From: Corbicula japonica | Taxonomy: Eukaryota > Mollusca > Bivalvia > Venerida > Cyrenidae | Assembly: GCA_038501625.1 (NCBI GenBank) | Contig: JAZAYU010000085.1 | Span: 1,437,693 to 1,501,692 of the forward strand | DNA: 64,000 nt | Direction of reading: 5' to 3' | Part shown: positions 40,901 through 52,900 of the stretch, piece by piece | Layout of the letters: every line of letters begins with the position of its first letter | Position numbering within the stretch: the stretch's first letter is position 1 | Made by a program: the position numbers and the translations under genes | Notes under the pieces: model-generated | What the model was told of the DNA's origin: nothing | The model's input: only the letters and a program-made list of their open reading frames with translations | Database searches by the model: none

Positions 40901-43900
40901 TTTACACAAATGTTGCGTGATTTGCTATACTTTTTCACATCCTAATTTATTTTTACATTTGTATTATTTATAATTATTATTTATATTATAACCTCATTTT
41001 TTCTTTAAAAAAATATTTTTTTTCTTCTTACCTTCGAGTAATAATCTGCATTGACGGTCACTCCTTAAGGTACTGCATGGCACAGAAGAAGACCTTGACT
41101 GTCCAAAAACACAATAAACATGTGTTTGCCCATCGATCGGCTGGCACCTGCTTTTTTTGGCGGCAGGGAATCTGTGTTCTTCCACTGGCTACTTATACAA
41201 ACAAAATAAATGGTAGCCACGCTTTGTTTTTTGTTTGCTCTATAAACGTTATGAATAAACGTTGACGTCATGTTCGTATTATAAAGAAGCGTGCCAAAAT
41301 AATGACTAATTTTATGTATTTTTATTTTTAATGATAAATATAACTTTTTTAAGCTGTGGCGTTCTTACGGCATAGGGTTGCTATGGCGATACGTTTAATC
41401 AATAAATGAGTAAAGTTTTTAAAAAATCACAATATAACGGAAAATCTTGACAATACCTCGTTTCATTATTAATTATTGATAGTGTCCACGAATTTATTGA
41501 TCAACCCTCGTAGTTAGTTATTTGGCAAATTATGTTCATTGTTTATCAATGATACAAACATGGCAAGTGATTTACCTGTAGTCAGGTATTTAGTAATATT
41601 GATTGTTTATCCATGATACAAATAGTTTGTTATTTGGTTATGTTCATTGTTTGTTCCTGGGGTACAAGCATGACAAATGAAATGTAATATTATGTAGTTT
41701 GTTATTTGCGATGAACAGTGGTTTGCTGCTGTGCAAAAGACTGACACTACATAATGGTATTTTTTGAATGTTTAGATTTAGATATGTACTCTAGAAACCT
41801 ATAAACAGCTATTGATAACATCAAAGTACTTCCACACTGGCACTTTTAACCATTGAATGGTTAGCCACACTCTTTATAAAAATTCAAAGAGGTATATTAC
41901 CTTTTTAGTTTGTGACTGTCCTGCTATCAATTTTTGTGCATTCAGGGTATACGATCGGAATTTGCTATCAGATATATTGCAAGCTGATAAATTTCGGCTT
42001 AACATGTCAATGGGTCCGTTTACTCCATAGATATGCCTAAATTGCATGGATGAACAGTGTAGATTCAGATCAGAAGGCACATCTGTGCTGTGTGATCACA
42101 ATTTTCATTGTTCACTTTTTGATTCATTAGAATATAATAATATCTAACCAAGAAGTGAATAATGCAGATTCAGATCAGACTCCATTTATATGTGGAGGCA
42201 GATCTAATCCTACCCTTGTTATACATAGATCTAATCCTACCCTTGTTATACATAGATCTAATCCTACCCTTGTTATACATAGATCTAATCCTACCCTTGT
42301 TATACATTCAATTTGTATATATGTCATATCTGTGGAATTACCCTTTCCTGTATAGATACACCTTTGTTGCCAGGGCAAACAGTTTAGATCCGGATCAGCC
42401 GGCTAATCTGTGCCATCTGATCAGGATCTAAACTGTTCGCTTTTTGATTCTATAGTTTATTCCTGACCAAAATGCAACCAGTGCAGATCCTGATCAGACG
42501 GCACGGATACATTTGTCGCACATAATATCTAACCAAGAAGTGAATAATGTAGATTTAGATCAGATTCCATTTATATGTGGAAGCAAATCTGTACCTACCC
42601 TTGTTATACATTCAATTTGTATATATGTCATATCTGTGGAATATCCCCTTCCTGTATAGATACACCTTTGTTGCTAGGGTGAACAGTTTAGATCCAGATC
42701 AGCCGGCACATTCGTGCCATCTGATCAGGATCTAAACTGTTTGCTATTTGATTAATTAGGTTATTTTTTACCAAAATGCGACCAGTGCAGATCCTGATCA
42801 GACGTCACAGATGTGCTGGCTGATCTTGATCTACACTGGTCTCACAGGCATAAAAATGCATATATATATCAAGGAAAGGGATAAAGGATCATTATGTCTT
42901 TCAGTACAAAAGCTACAACAGACAGCTCATACAGCATCTATGTTCCAGTCCATGTCTGGAGTGTGATGATCAGGACTTTCTACAGTTCTACCTGCAGACT
43001 GAGGACCAAAAGTGTCAGTCTGAAACAAAAAGATATTGGCTATCAAAATTGTAAGTACTAAATAGTTTTCATTTGGTCCTAAATTATACAACTGAGAATG
43101 GGGGCCAGTCTTAAATATCAAGCATCTGATTGGCTGAAATGAAGATTTTTCTCCATTTCAATCAATCAGGTGTTTGAGATTTGAGACTGTTTATGATACA
43201 AGTCTCCATGTCAGCAAATCAGATGCTTGAGATTTAAGACTGATAAGTCTTCATTTCAGCCAATCAGATGCTTGAGATTTGATACAGGTCTCAATTCTTA
43301 GTTTTATAATTTTCTCCCTGAGCTTAAAGAAAATGAGTTTTTTTAATCATTTAAAGTGTATGCTGTGTTTAACTTTGTGGTAGGTAGTTTAACCATGATT
43401 CTTATGTTTGAATTGTATAAGCAAAAAAAAAAGACATGCATTGACCGTTTCTAATGTTCTTACTACACTGATCATAACTTTTAATGTGACTCGTGTAACT
43501 CCATATGTATGGGGTTTATTGCATGTGTTAACGGCGTAGATCGTAAACAGCTAGCATATCAATGCCATCTGATCCTGATCTACACTGGTCAGCCCTTGGT
43601 CGGAAATAGCTCAATGAATCTAAAAGCGAATGATGTAGATCCTGATCAGATGGCATTGATGTGACAACTGATCTGGAGCTGCACTGTTCTCTCAAGGATG
43701 ACAGCCATATCCCTCCCATGGAGTAAAGGGTTAAGGTGTAACTGGATAATCAGTGGTAACTATGCTGTGACTGATGAAGCTGATGTTAGTAAAAAGGCCT
43801 AGTTTTTTAAACTAAGAAACAGGGAAATTAAACAGTAACACTGTAGTTTTTTCAGTAAAAAATCTTTCCTGGTAATGGCTGGACACCACTCACTGAAGTC

Positions 43901-46900
43901 AGGGCCCAAGATCATAACAGTGGCGTAGCTACTATAAGGCCATGTAGGTCCGGGCCTACAAGTTGGACAAGAAAATGACATTTTCAAAAGTCCCAAAAAT
44001 ACAATAAAAACAGGAGCAGGATGGTAGCGGGTTCAAGCCTTTTGGTGGAATAAAGTTTGTCTTTTGGGTTGAGATGCCTTCTGTGGAAAATGATAAATTT
44101 TTTTATTGGATAATTTTCCTTGAAAATATGTTGCATTTTTTTTTTTTTTAATTTCCACTTGTTTCCGGCTTCCAAGAGGCAACCTCCCCTTTGGAACCCA
44201 TTGTATGGGCCTACAACTTGAAATAAGCTGGCTATGCCCCTGCATAAACCATAAGACAAGTCACCATTTTAGTCAATCAGATACTAGAGATTTGAGACTG
44301 ATCTCCTGATTTAGATTTATGATCTTGGGCCCAGATCTAACAAAATATTAGCGAAGCAGTTTTCAGGAGATGACTTTAAATGATTCACTGGAGACCTTAT
44401 TTGTTGGTATGAAGATGCATGTGAAATATAAATACCTGTTATAGCAGTTTATTTTAAGTAAAACAAACCATATTTATTTCCAATGTGATATTTGAATATT
44501 TGGTATATATTTCAGATCATGTGCATCTGTGCCTTGCATGCTGTCAATTAGCTACTACATGTACAACACCAGTAGTCAGAATGCACCAGCAAACCTTTTC
44601 TCATGGAACTTGGTTGTCCCCTTAACAGTATTGTCAGCAGTAGCGGGATTCGGAGGTTTAAGTGCACTGCAGTCTCACAGACATCAATCCAGATGTCGGA
44701 GAGAGGTGAAGGTCTATCAAGATTTCTTGAAGGGAATGGAGAGGTTTACTGCTACCCTGAAAAGATGTCTTCGATTGATTCAAGAGACGGAACTGATAGC
44801 CAGAGGATTCACACTGTGAGTTAACACTTTACTCCATAGATACACCTTTATTGCAAGGGCAAACAGTTTAGATCCAGATCAGCCGGCACATCCGTGCCAT
44901 CTGATCATGATCTAAACTGTTCGCTTTTTGATTTGTTAAGTTATTTCTGATCAATAAGCGACCAGTGCAGATCCTGATCAGATGACACAGATGTGCCTGC
45001 TGATCTGGATCTACACTGGTTGCACATGCGCTAAAATGTGTATACATGTATATGGAGGAAAGGGTTAACAATTTACTCCATATACAGTCGAATTGCAATA
45101 TCTCGAAGTCGCAAGGGACCGACGATTTACTTCGAATTATTGCTAACTTCGAGTTATCGCGACTTTGACTTTTCTGTAATACCATTTGAGTTTAAGAAAC
45201 TAACGATATGCAATTATTACGGTACCATACGGGACGATCAAATGTTTATTTGCTCAATAAAACAAGACAATAATTATTTTTTAATTATAGTATTTTAACT
45301 CGGTTTTCATGATTATATAAATAAGATCGATGAAGAAACAACATTTTCGTAAATTTTAACAAATATCAGTGTACGAACATCAAACATTACTCGGAATGGA
45401 AAATGTTGTTTTCCTATCCAGGTATCCTCGCAGCTACCCAGGTCCTTCACTACTCGGAAAAAAATGATATTAATGATTTTATTATTTATCGTTATGCCAT
45501 ATGCAAACTGTTGTTTGCTTATTGATACATTAATGAAAAGTCGTTTTATAGAAAAGAAAATTAACAACTTCAAATGTTTGTGACACTAATTTGAGTCAAA
45601 TCACTCTTAATTGTTTGCTTCACAAACACATACATATCATTACAATGACATGCCACTAACAACTCTTTTTGACATGTTGGCAATAAACAAAAGACCCCAA
45701 ACATTTGCGCGGGAAGTGTGAAAAAATTGTGTCAATACAGGTACTTCCAGTTATCGCGATCAATTTGTGCTTAATTCTTATTCTAGGGACTTATAAATAT
45801 GTTCGAGATATCGGAAATTTCGAGTTATTGTGTCTTGCGACTTTTTCAGTTAGATATATAAGGAAAATTGACGGGACCGGCAACCGACTTCGTGTTAAAC
45901 CGTCATTTCAAATTATCGCGTGTCGAGTTATCGCAATTCCACTGTAGATGGTTTTTTTTGTGCCTGTTCAAACAGTGTAAACCAGATCAGCTGGATCATT
46001 TGTTCCGCTGCCATCTGATCAAGATCTACATGTACACTGTTTCAAACTGTTTTTACACTGTTTTGCTTCTTGGTAAGAAATAATCTAATAAATCAAACAA
46101 CGATCACTGTAGATCCTGATCAGAAACAACACTGTCCATGAGGTGACCCATGTAAAGCCAAATAACATTTGACTATAAATGTGCCCAGCTCTTAATAATG
46201 ATTATTTGAAATGCTATGTTCTCTTTTCCCTGAAAGCTTCTAAGTTTTCATTCTCAGAAACAGCTAAATGTACGCTTTTAATAATAAAAAATAAAATTAA
46301 TATGCGTATAACTTTCTCAAGAAATTCCTGGTAGTTTATATGTTGCCATTTCGAAGAATTTGTGATGATACAGCTTTTTAGAATGAATTTTAGAATAGCA
46401 TCATTCATGACAGAGTGTTGGCACATTTTTCTGTTGGAAACGTGTGTATGCTGTCACTAATCAAATCATTGTACAGTAATGACAAAATCATAATCTGGAG
46501 TACGTATGCCATTGTAAAATAAATATGAAGATTCCTGTTTTATTTATATCTCATTTGGTCCTGCAGGGTCTATTTAATCAATGGGTTATGAATGTATAGC
46601 GTAAACGCGCATATTTTATCGATAATGCTGTCGTCGGGTATCGTTATCAGCTTCCAGTGAGTAAAACACAGATCACGGTCCAAGACGGACCAGGTAGAAT
46701 GGAATGTTGAACGCAAATTAATACTATGCGCTGTATTTTAGTTCATACGGACTAATTAGACATCCGATTTTAAGTGTTTATATGTCGCTGAAAAGGGGAA
46801 AAGTTGATCTACACGTTGGTGTAATTTTTATTTCAATAAAACTACAATGACCTCCTATTTACACGATTTAAAATCGCAAAACAGGTTGATATTTCGCCGA

Positions 46901-49900
46901 ATATTAAAAAGAGTGTTTTCTTCATTATAATTAAATACACCAGGGTCTATTTAATCATTATACTAATTAAATAGACCCTGCATATGCACACCCTTATTAT
47001 ATTCATAAAATATTTATTATTATATTTCTAAATTGCTATAACCAAAAATAAAAAAAAATGGAAATAAAAAAGTTTCCGATTATTATTAGTAGTAATTTTG
47101 TTGCAGAGATCGGAACAGTGCTTTGTTATTGTTATTGTTTACTTTTGGTTATTTTAGCGAATTATAATTTATCTATTAAATCCTTTTGTGTCATTAGTTT
47201 ATTTCTTACCAAAATGCGAAAAGTGCAGATCCTGATCATATGGCACAGATGTACCGGCTGATCTGGATCTACACTGGTTACACATGTGTAAAAATGCATA
47301 TTATATGGAGGAAAGGCTTAATGGAAAGAGTTATTTTACAGAGTGAGCCAAAGGATGCCCCTGTCACGACTGGAAGGGGGTCAGAAAGATCCCATCACAA
47401 GACAGTGTCCGGCTCTCAGAAAGTTGGTATTCTGTGTTACTAGACAGGGGGTAGAACTTTACAGGGATATGACGAAGCAGATGCTTGAAATGTATCCTTT
47501 TATCAGTTCCACAGTGACCAACTGAAGGAAATGTTTGTGAGATATACAAGGTAATTACAACCTTTCATTGTTTGTGGTGTCTTATATGATATCGATTATC
47601 TTATAAATTCAAGCTCTCTTTTTATGCCCCTGAAGGGAGGCATATAGTAATTGGACCGTCCGTCGCGTCCGTCCGTCCGAAATAATATTGTCCTCGCTTC
47701 TTCTCCTAAACCGCTTGAGGGATTTCTTTGAAACTTCACAGGAGTGTTTGTCGCCAAGCCTAGTTGTGCATATCGTCAGGAATTTCTGCTCGGATTATTT
47801 TTGGCTGAGTTTTGGCCCTTTTTAGCAAAATCTTGTCCTCGCTTCTTTTCTGAAACCGCTTGAGGGATTTCATTGAAACTTCACAGGAGTGTTTGTCACC
47901 AAGCCTAGTTATGCATATCCTAAGGAATTTCTGATCGGATTTTTTTTGGCGGAGTTATGGGCCTTTTTACCTAACCCTAACCCTAACCCTAAGCTTTTTT
48001 GAAACCGCTTGAGGGATTTCATTGAAACTTCACAGGAGTGTTTGTCACCAAGCCTAGTTGTGCATTTCCTAAGGAATTTCTGATCGGATTATTTTTGGCG
48101 GAGTTATGGGCCTTTTTACCTAACCCTAACCCTAAGGTAAATTTTGTTAAAGCAATAGAGGTTACATTTTTTGTCCGATTGTCATGAAATTTGGTATGAA
48201 TATTGATATTGATGATTTCTACACAAATTGTTAAAATCATGTTGTTAAATTGACCAGGGGCCCTGCCCTGGGGATTTTAATTTTTTTTTCTTTCAAAATC
48301 TGTTTTTAACCTTTGATTTTCTACAGTTATCAACCAGATTTTGACACAAGCTTTATACCATCTTAAAATTCAATCTTTCCTGAACAATTCATTCACTGAT
48401 TGTTCAGTGATAAAATTTGAAACAAAAATTTTAGTAGCAGAGTGAAAATTTCAAGTGTCAAAATCCAATTCTACCTGTCTTCAGCTACATATGATGTTTA
48501 CCAGTTTATTCATTTATATTGGTCAAGTTGCAGGACAATGACCTCATGAACTTTGCTGCTTAGATCTGTGTTGTGCAATATTAAAAACTTTGCTCTGGAA
48601 GATTTTATAGGGTAAATTTTGTCATTTTCTATGGATAGTGACCAAATAAACTTTTTACTTTATAGCACTTTGAAAATCAGGCTTTTCTGAATATGTTATT
48701 CAGTGTTTGTAAGTAAAACAACAAAAAGAACAACAACAACAAAATTGAAGCACATTCTCAAAATCTTAAAACTAAATTTAAGAAAGTCTTAGATGTATAC
48801 AGTGTATGTACACAAACGGGCAAGTTAAGGCCACACTTTTTTAAGCTCCCCGCAAAAATTCGGGGGAGCATATAGTCGCCAAGTTGTTGGTCAGTCCGTC
48901 AGTACATCCCACATTCTTTAACACTCTAGCGGTCACATATTTGCCTCGATTGTTTTGAAACTTGGTCAGGATGTTTGTCCCAATGATTTCTCAGATGAGT
49001 TCAAATATGGGTCATCTGGGTCCAAAAATTAGGTCACTGTTACTAAAAATAGAATTTTCTTGTTAACACTCTAGCGATCACATTTTTGCTCTGATTGTCA
49101 TGGAACTTGGTCAGGATGTTTGTCCCAATGATTTTTTGGACAAGTTTTAATATGGGTCATCTGGGTCCAAAAACTAGGTCACTGTTACTAAAAATAGAAT
49201 TTTCTTGTTAACACTCTAGCGGTCACATTTTTGCTCCGATTGTCATGAAACGTGGTCAGGACATTAGTCCCAGTAATTACTTGGAACAGTTCGAATATGA
49301 GTCATCTGGAATCAAAAACTTGGTCACTGTTACTAAAAATAGAATTATCTTGTCTTGGCTGTAAATTTGTTATTTCTCATTGGATTTCAAAATAACTTGG
49401 CACAAATGTTCACCATGACAAGGCGGTGTGTTGAATACAAAACCATGTCGGTTGGTCCAAGGTCAAGGTCACTGTTCCTAAAAATGGAACTTGTTAACAC
49501 TTTAGTGGTCACATTTTTGCTCTGATTGTCCGATTGCAAAGAAACATGGTCAGGACATTAGTCCCAGTTATTAATTGGACGAGTTTGAATATGGGTCATC
49601 TGGGGTCAAAAACTAGGTCACTGTTACTAAAAATAGAAAAATCTTGTCCAGGCTGTAAATTTGTTATTTCTCATTGGATTTTAAAATAACTTGGCTCAAA
49701 TGTTTACCATGACAAGAAGTTGTTTCGCGTACAATACCTATGGCTGTTTGTCCAAGGTCAAGGTCACTGTTACTAAAAATAAAATTTCTTGTCTGGGCTG
49801 TAACTTCCTAATGAATTGAGTGATTTCAAAATAACTTTACATAAATGTTTACCATGACAAGGGGTTGTGTTGCGTACAATACCCATGCCGGTAGGTCCAA

Positions 49901-52900
49901 GGTCAAGGTAACTGTTACTAAAAATAGCATTTTCTTTTCCAAGCTGTAAATTTGTTGTTTCTTATTGGATTTTAAAAGAACTTGGTGTAAATGTTCACCA
50001 TATCGAGACGATGGGTCACATACAACACAACTTTGTTGTATTCAGGTGAGCGATAAAGGGCCATCATGGCCCTCTTGTTTCCCTTGATTTTACCAAACTT
50101 GCACACAACTCTTACAACCATTGAGCAGTTGTTGACAGGTGAGCCACCCTATGGACCCTCTTGATGCAAGGGTTATAGGCCCTTACTCTTTACTATTTAA
50201 CTTCCACAGGCATATTTTTACTACATATGTATACCAATTCGATTTCAAAGCTGCATTTCGTGGGCATATGTCAATTTCAAGTGACAGCTCTTGTTCTTTC
50301 TCTATTTTGAGGAGGAGACTGTCTTTTCTGGTTGTGGCAATTCCTGATATGCATATTTCATTTATCCCCCCGCCAAAGGCGAGGGGGATAATAGAAATGC
50401 CCTTCGTCCGTGCGTCCGTCCGTCCGAAACAATTTTGTCCGGAGCATAAGTCCAAAACTACAGGAGGGATTTTATTCAAACTTCATACAATGACAGAGCT
50501 CATTGGTAGGTAGTGCAGTGTGCAAGAACAATAACTCTACCTTGCCTATTTTTAGAGTTATTCCCCTTTATCATATTCACTTGATAAATTTTGTCCGGAG
50601 CATAAGTCCAAAACTACTGGAGGGATTTTATTCAAACTTCATAGACTGACAGAGCACATTGGTAGGTAGTGCATTGTGCAAGAACAATAACTCTATCTTG
50701 CCTATTTTTAGAGTTATTCCCCTTTATCATATTTACTTGATAAATTTTGTCCGGAGCATAAGTCCAAAACTACTGGAGGGATTTTATTCAAACTTCATAC
50801 ACTGACAGAGCTCATTGGTAGGTAGTGCATTGTGCAAGAACAATAACCCTACCTTGCCTATTTTTAGAGTTATTCCCCTTTATCATATTTACTTGAAAAA
50901 TTTTGTCCGGAGCATAAGTCCAAAACTACTGGAGGGATTTTATTCAAACTTCATACACTGACAGAGCACATTGGTAGGTAGTGCAGTGTGCAAGAACGGT
51001 AACTCGACCTTGCCTATTTTTAGAGTAATTCCCCTTTATCATATTTACTTGATAAATTTTGTTATCCGGAGCATAACTCCAAAACATCTTGAGGAATTTT
51101 ATTCAAACTTCACACACTGACAGAGCACATTGGTAGGTAGTGCTTTGTGCAAGTCCAATAACTCTACCTTGCCTATTTTTTAGAATTATTCCCCTTTATC
51201 ATATTTACTTGATAAATTTTGTCCGGAGCATAAGTCCAAAACTACTGGAGGGATTTTATTTAAACTTCATACACTGACAGAGCTCATTAGTAGATAGTGC
51301 AGTGTGCAAGAACAATAACTCGACCTTGCCTTTTTTTAAGAGTTATTCACCTTTATCATATTTACTTGATAAATTTTGTCCGGAGCATAAGTCCAAAACT
51401 ACTGGAGGGATTTTATTCAAACTTCATACACTGACAGAGCACATTGGTAGGTAGTGCAGAGTGCAAGAACAATAACTCTACCTTGCCTATTTAAAGAGTT
51501 ATTCCTCTTTATCATATTTACTTAATATATTCTTTCCGGAGCACAACTCCAAAACTATTTGAGGGCTTTTATTCAAACTTCATACACTGACAGAGCACAT
51601 TGGTATGTAGTGCAGTGTGCAAGTGCAATAACTCTACCTTGCCTTTTATAGAGTTATTCCCCTTTATCACATTTACTTGATACATTTTTTCCAGAGCATA
51701 ACTCCAAAACTACTTGAGGGATTTTATTCAAATTTCATATACTGACAGAGCACAGTAGGTAGTTCAGTGTGCAAGTCCAATAACTCTACCTTGCCTTTTT
51801 AAGAGTTATTCCTCTTTATCAGAATTACTTAATAAATTTTGTCCGGAGCATAACTCAAAAACTACTTGAGGGATTTTATTCAAATTTCATATACTGACAG
51901 AGCACAGTAGGTAGTTCAGTGTGCAAGTCCAATAACTCTACCTTGCCTATTTTTTAGAGTTATTCCCCTTTATCAGATTTACTTGATAAATTTTGTTTAA
52001 AAATTTTAACTCCAAATTTAAAAGGATTTCCTCTCCAGGTAAATTATACGAAAGTACAACCTTCAGGTTACTTTTTGCGGCGGGGGGATTTAACCATGTG
52101 TAACATGGCTCTTGTTTTCTTTGTAACGTTTTTAAAAATGGGACATAGCTGGCTAATTATTATCAATGTGATTTTAGTTTTCAATGAAGCAGCTCCTTAT
52201 TTCGATGGCATAATGACTAGCTGCAAATGTTTACAACATTAACACAACTACTAAGTGAGAACTACAGAAAATGTGTATCAATGATTATAATGAGAACATT
52301 TCATGGGAAAAGGTGTCTTCAGAGTCTTGACATTTGACATCAGTCATTGGAATGACAAAAGAAAGTTGAGCAGACGACATTTTTTATTACGCATTTTGTG
52401 GTAAAACTAACATAATTATTAATATTGTCAAAAATATTTAAGAAAATCACTTTTTAGTTATGAGAAAATAATAAATAATATTTAAAATAATTGAACTTTA
52501 TTTCTCAATATGGTAACAACTTGAATGTCAAAAAATATCACCAAAGACTCCTTTCCCCAATTATTAGAATTGAATTTTTTTTTCTGCATTTCATCAAAAG
52601 ATGAATTATATGTGTTTTGATTTTACATTGACATTTCTTAACATTATGTATAGCTGTCCATTGTCAGCAGTGATTGATGTACAGAGCAGTTATCTTGCCT
52701 ATGAACCACTACAGAGTTATGGCCCCTGTCTACAGATTAACTTGGACAACATTGAACAGTTACATTCAATCACTGATGGTTTTGCAATATCTGCTTTAAA
52801 GGTTGCATGACTGTTTTGTTGTTAAATTTATAATCCAATGAGTATATCTATTAAGAAAGTAGATATTTTCTTGTGGCTAAGTTAATAAAACTTTGTTTTG

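Larger units (their letters stand above)
39046..41510 (-). mobile_element. Mariner-type transposon, itself interrupted
   Basis: Inverted ends begin CGAGGGTTGATCAATA and continue TTCGTGGACAC; TA target duplications at 39044-39045 and 41511-41512. Without the nested insertion it is about 1.24 kb, the usual mariner size. The minus strand keeps broken transposase blocks: VFLDSQGLLLCHAVP (~41090), ILHQDNAPS and HPPYSPDLAPCDFGLFPKLK (40660-40800). Confidence 0.9.
38835..41709 (+). repeat. Tandem array derived from the VEZT exon 3 / intron 3 junction
   Basis: TATGTTCATTGTTTATC...GATACAAG units start at 38835 (the exon itself), 38884, 38945, 39007, 41531 and ~41639, about 50-62 bp each. Several keep GTAAGTTATT- or TTAGTTATT-type donor sequence. 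The mariner element at 39046-41510 splits the fourth unit. Confidence 0.85.

Noticed and set aside
47504..47565. An extra VEZT exon reading FYQFHSDQLKEMFVRYTR before a GTAATT donor
   Set aside because: It is out of frame with exon 6 and would need an intron of under 20 bp; the exon 6-7 junction without it aligns to vezatin with no gap.
47960..48140. A chromosome end
   Set aside because: Only five CCCTAA copies, embedded in an interspersed repeat within an intron; no extended telomeric array.
50139..50513. 124-codon frame at the low end of the ATCCCCCCG element
   Set aside because: It crosses the element's border and the CGTCCGTCCG tract; no homology.
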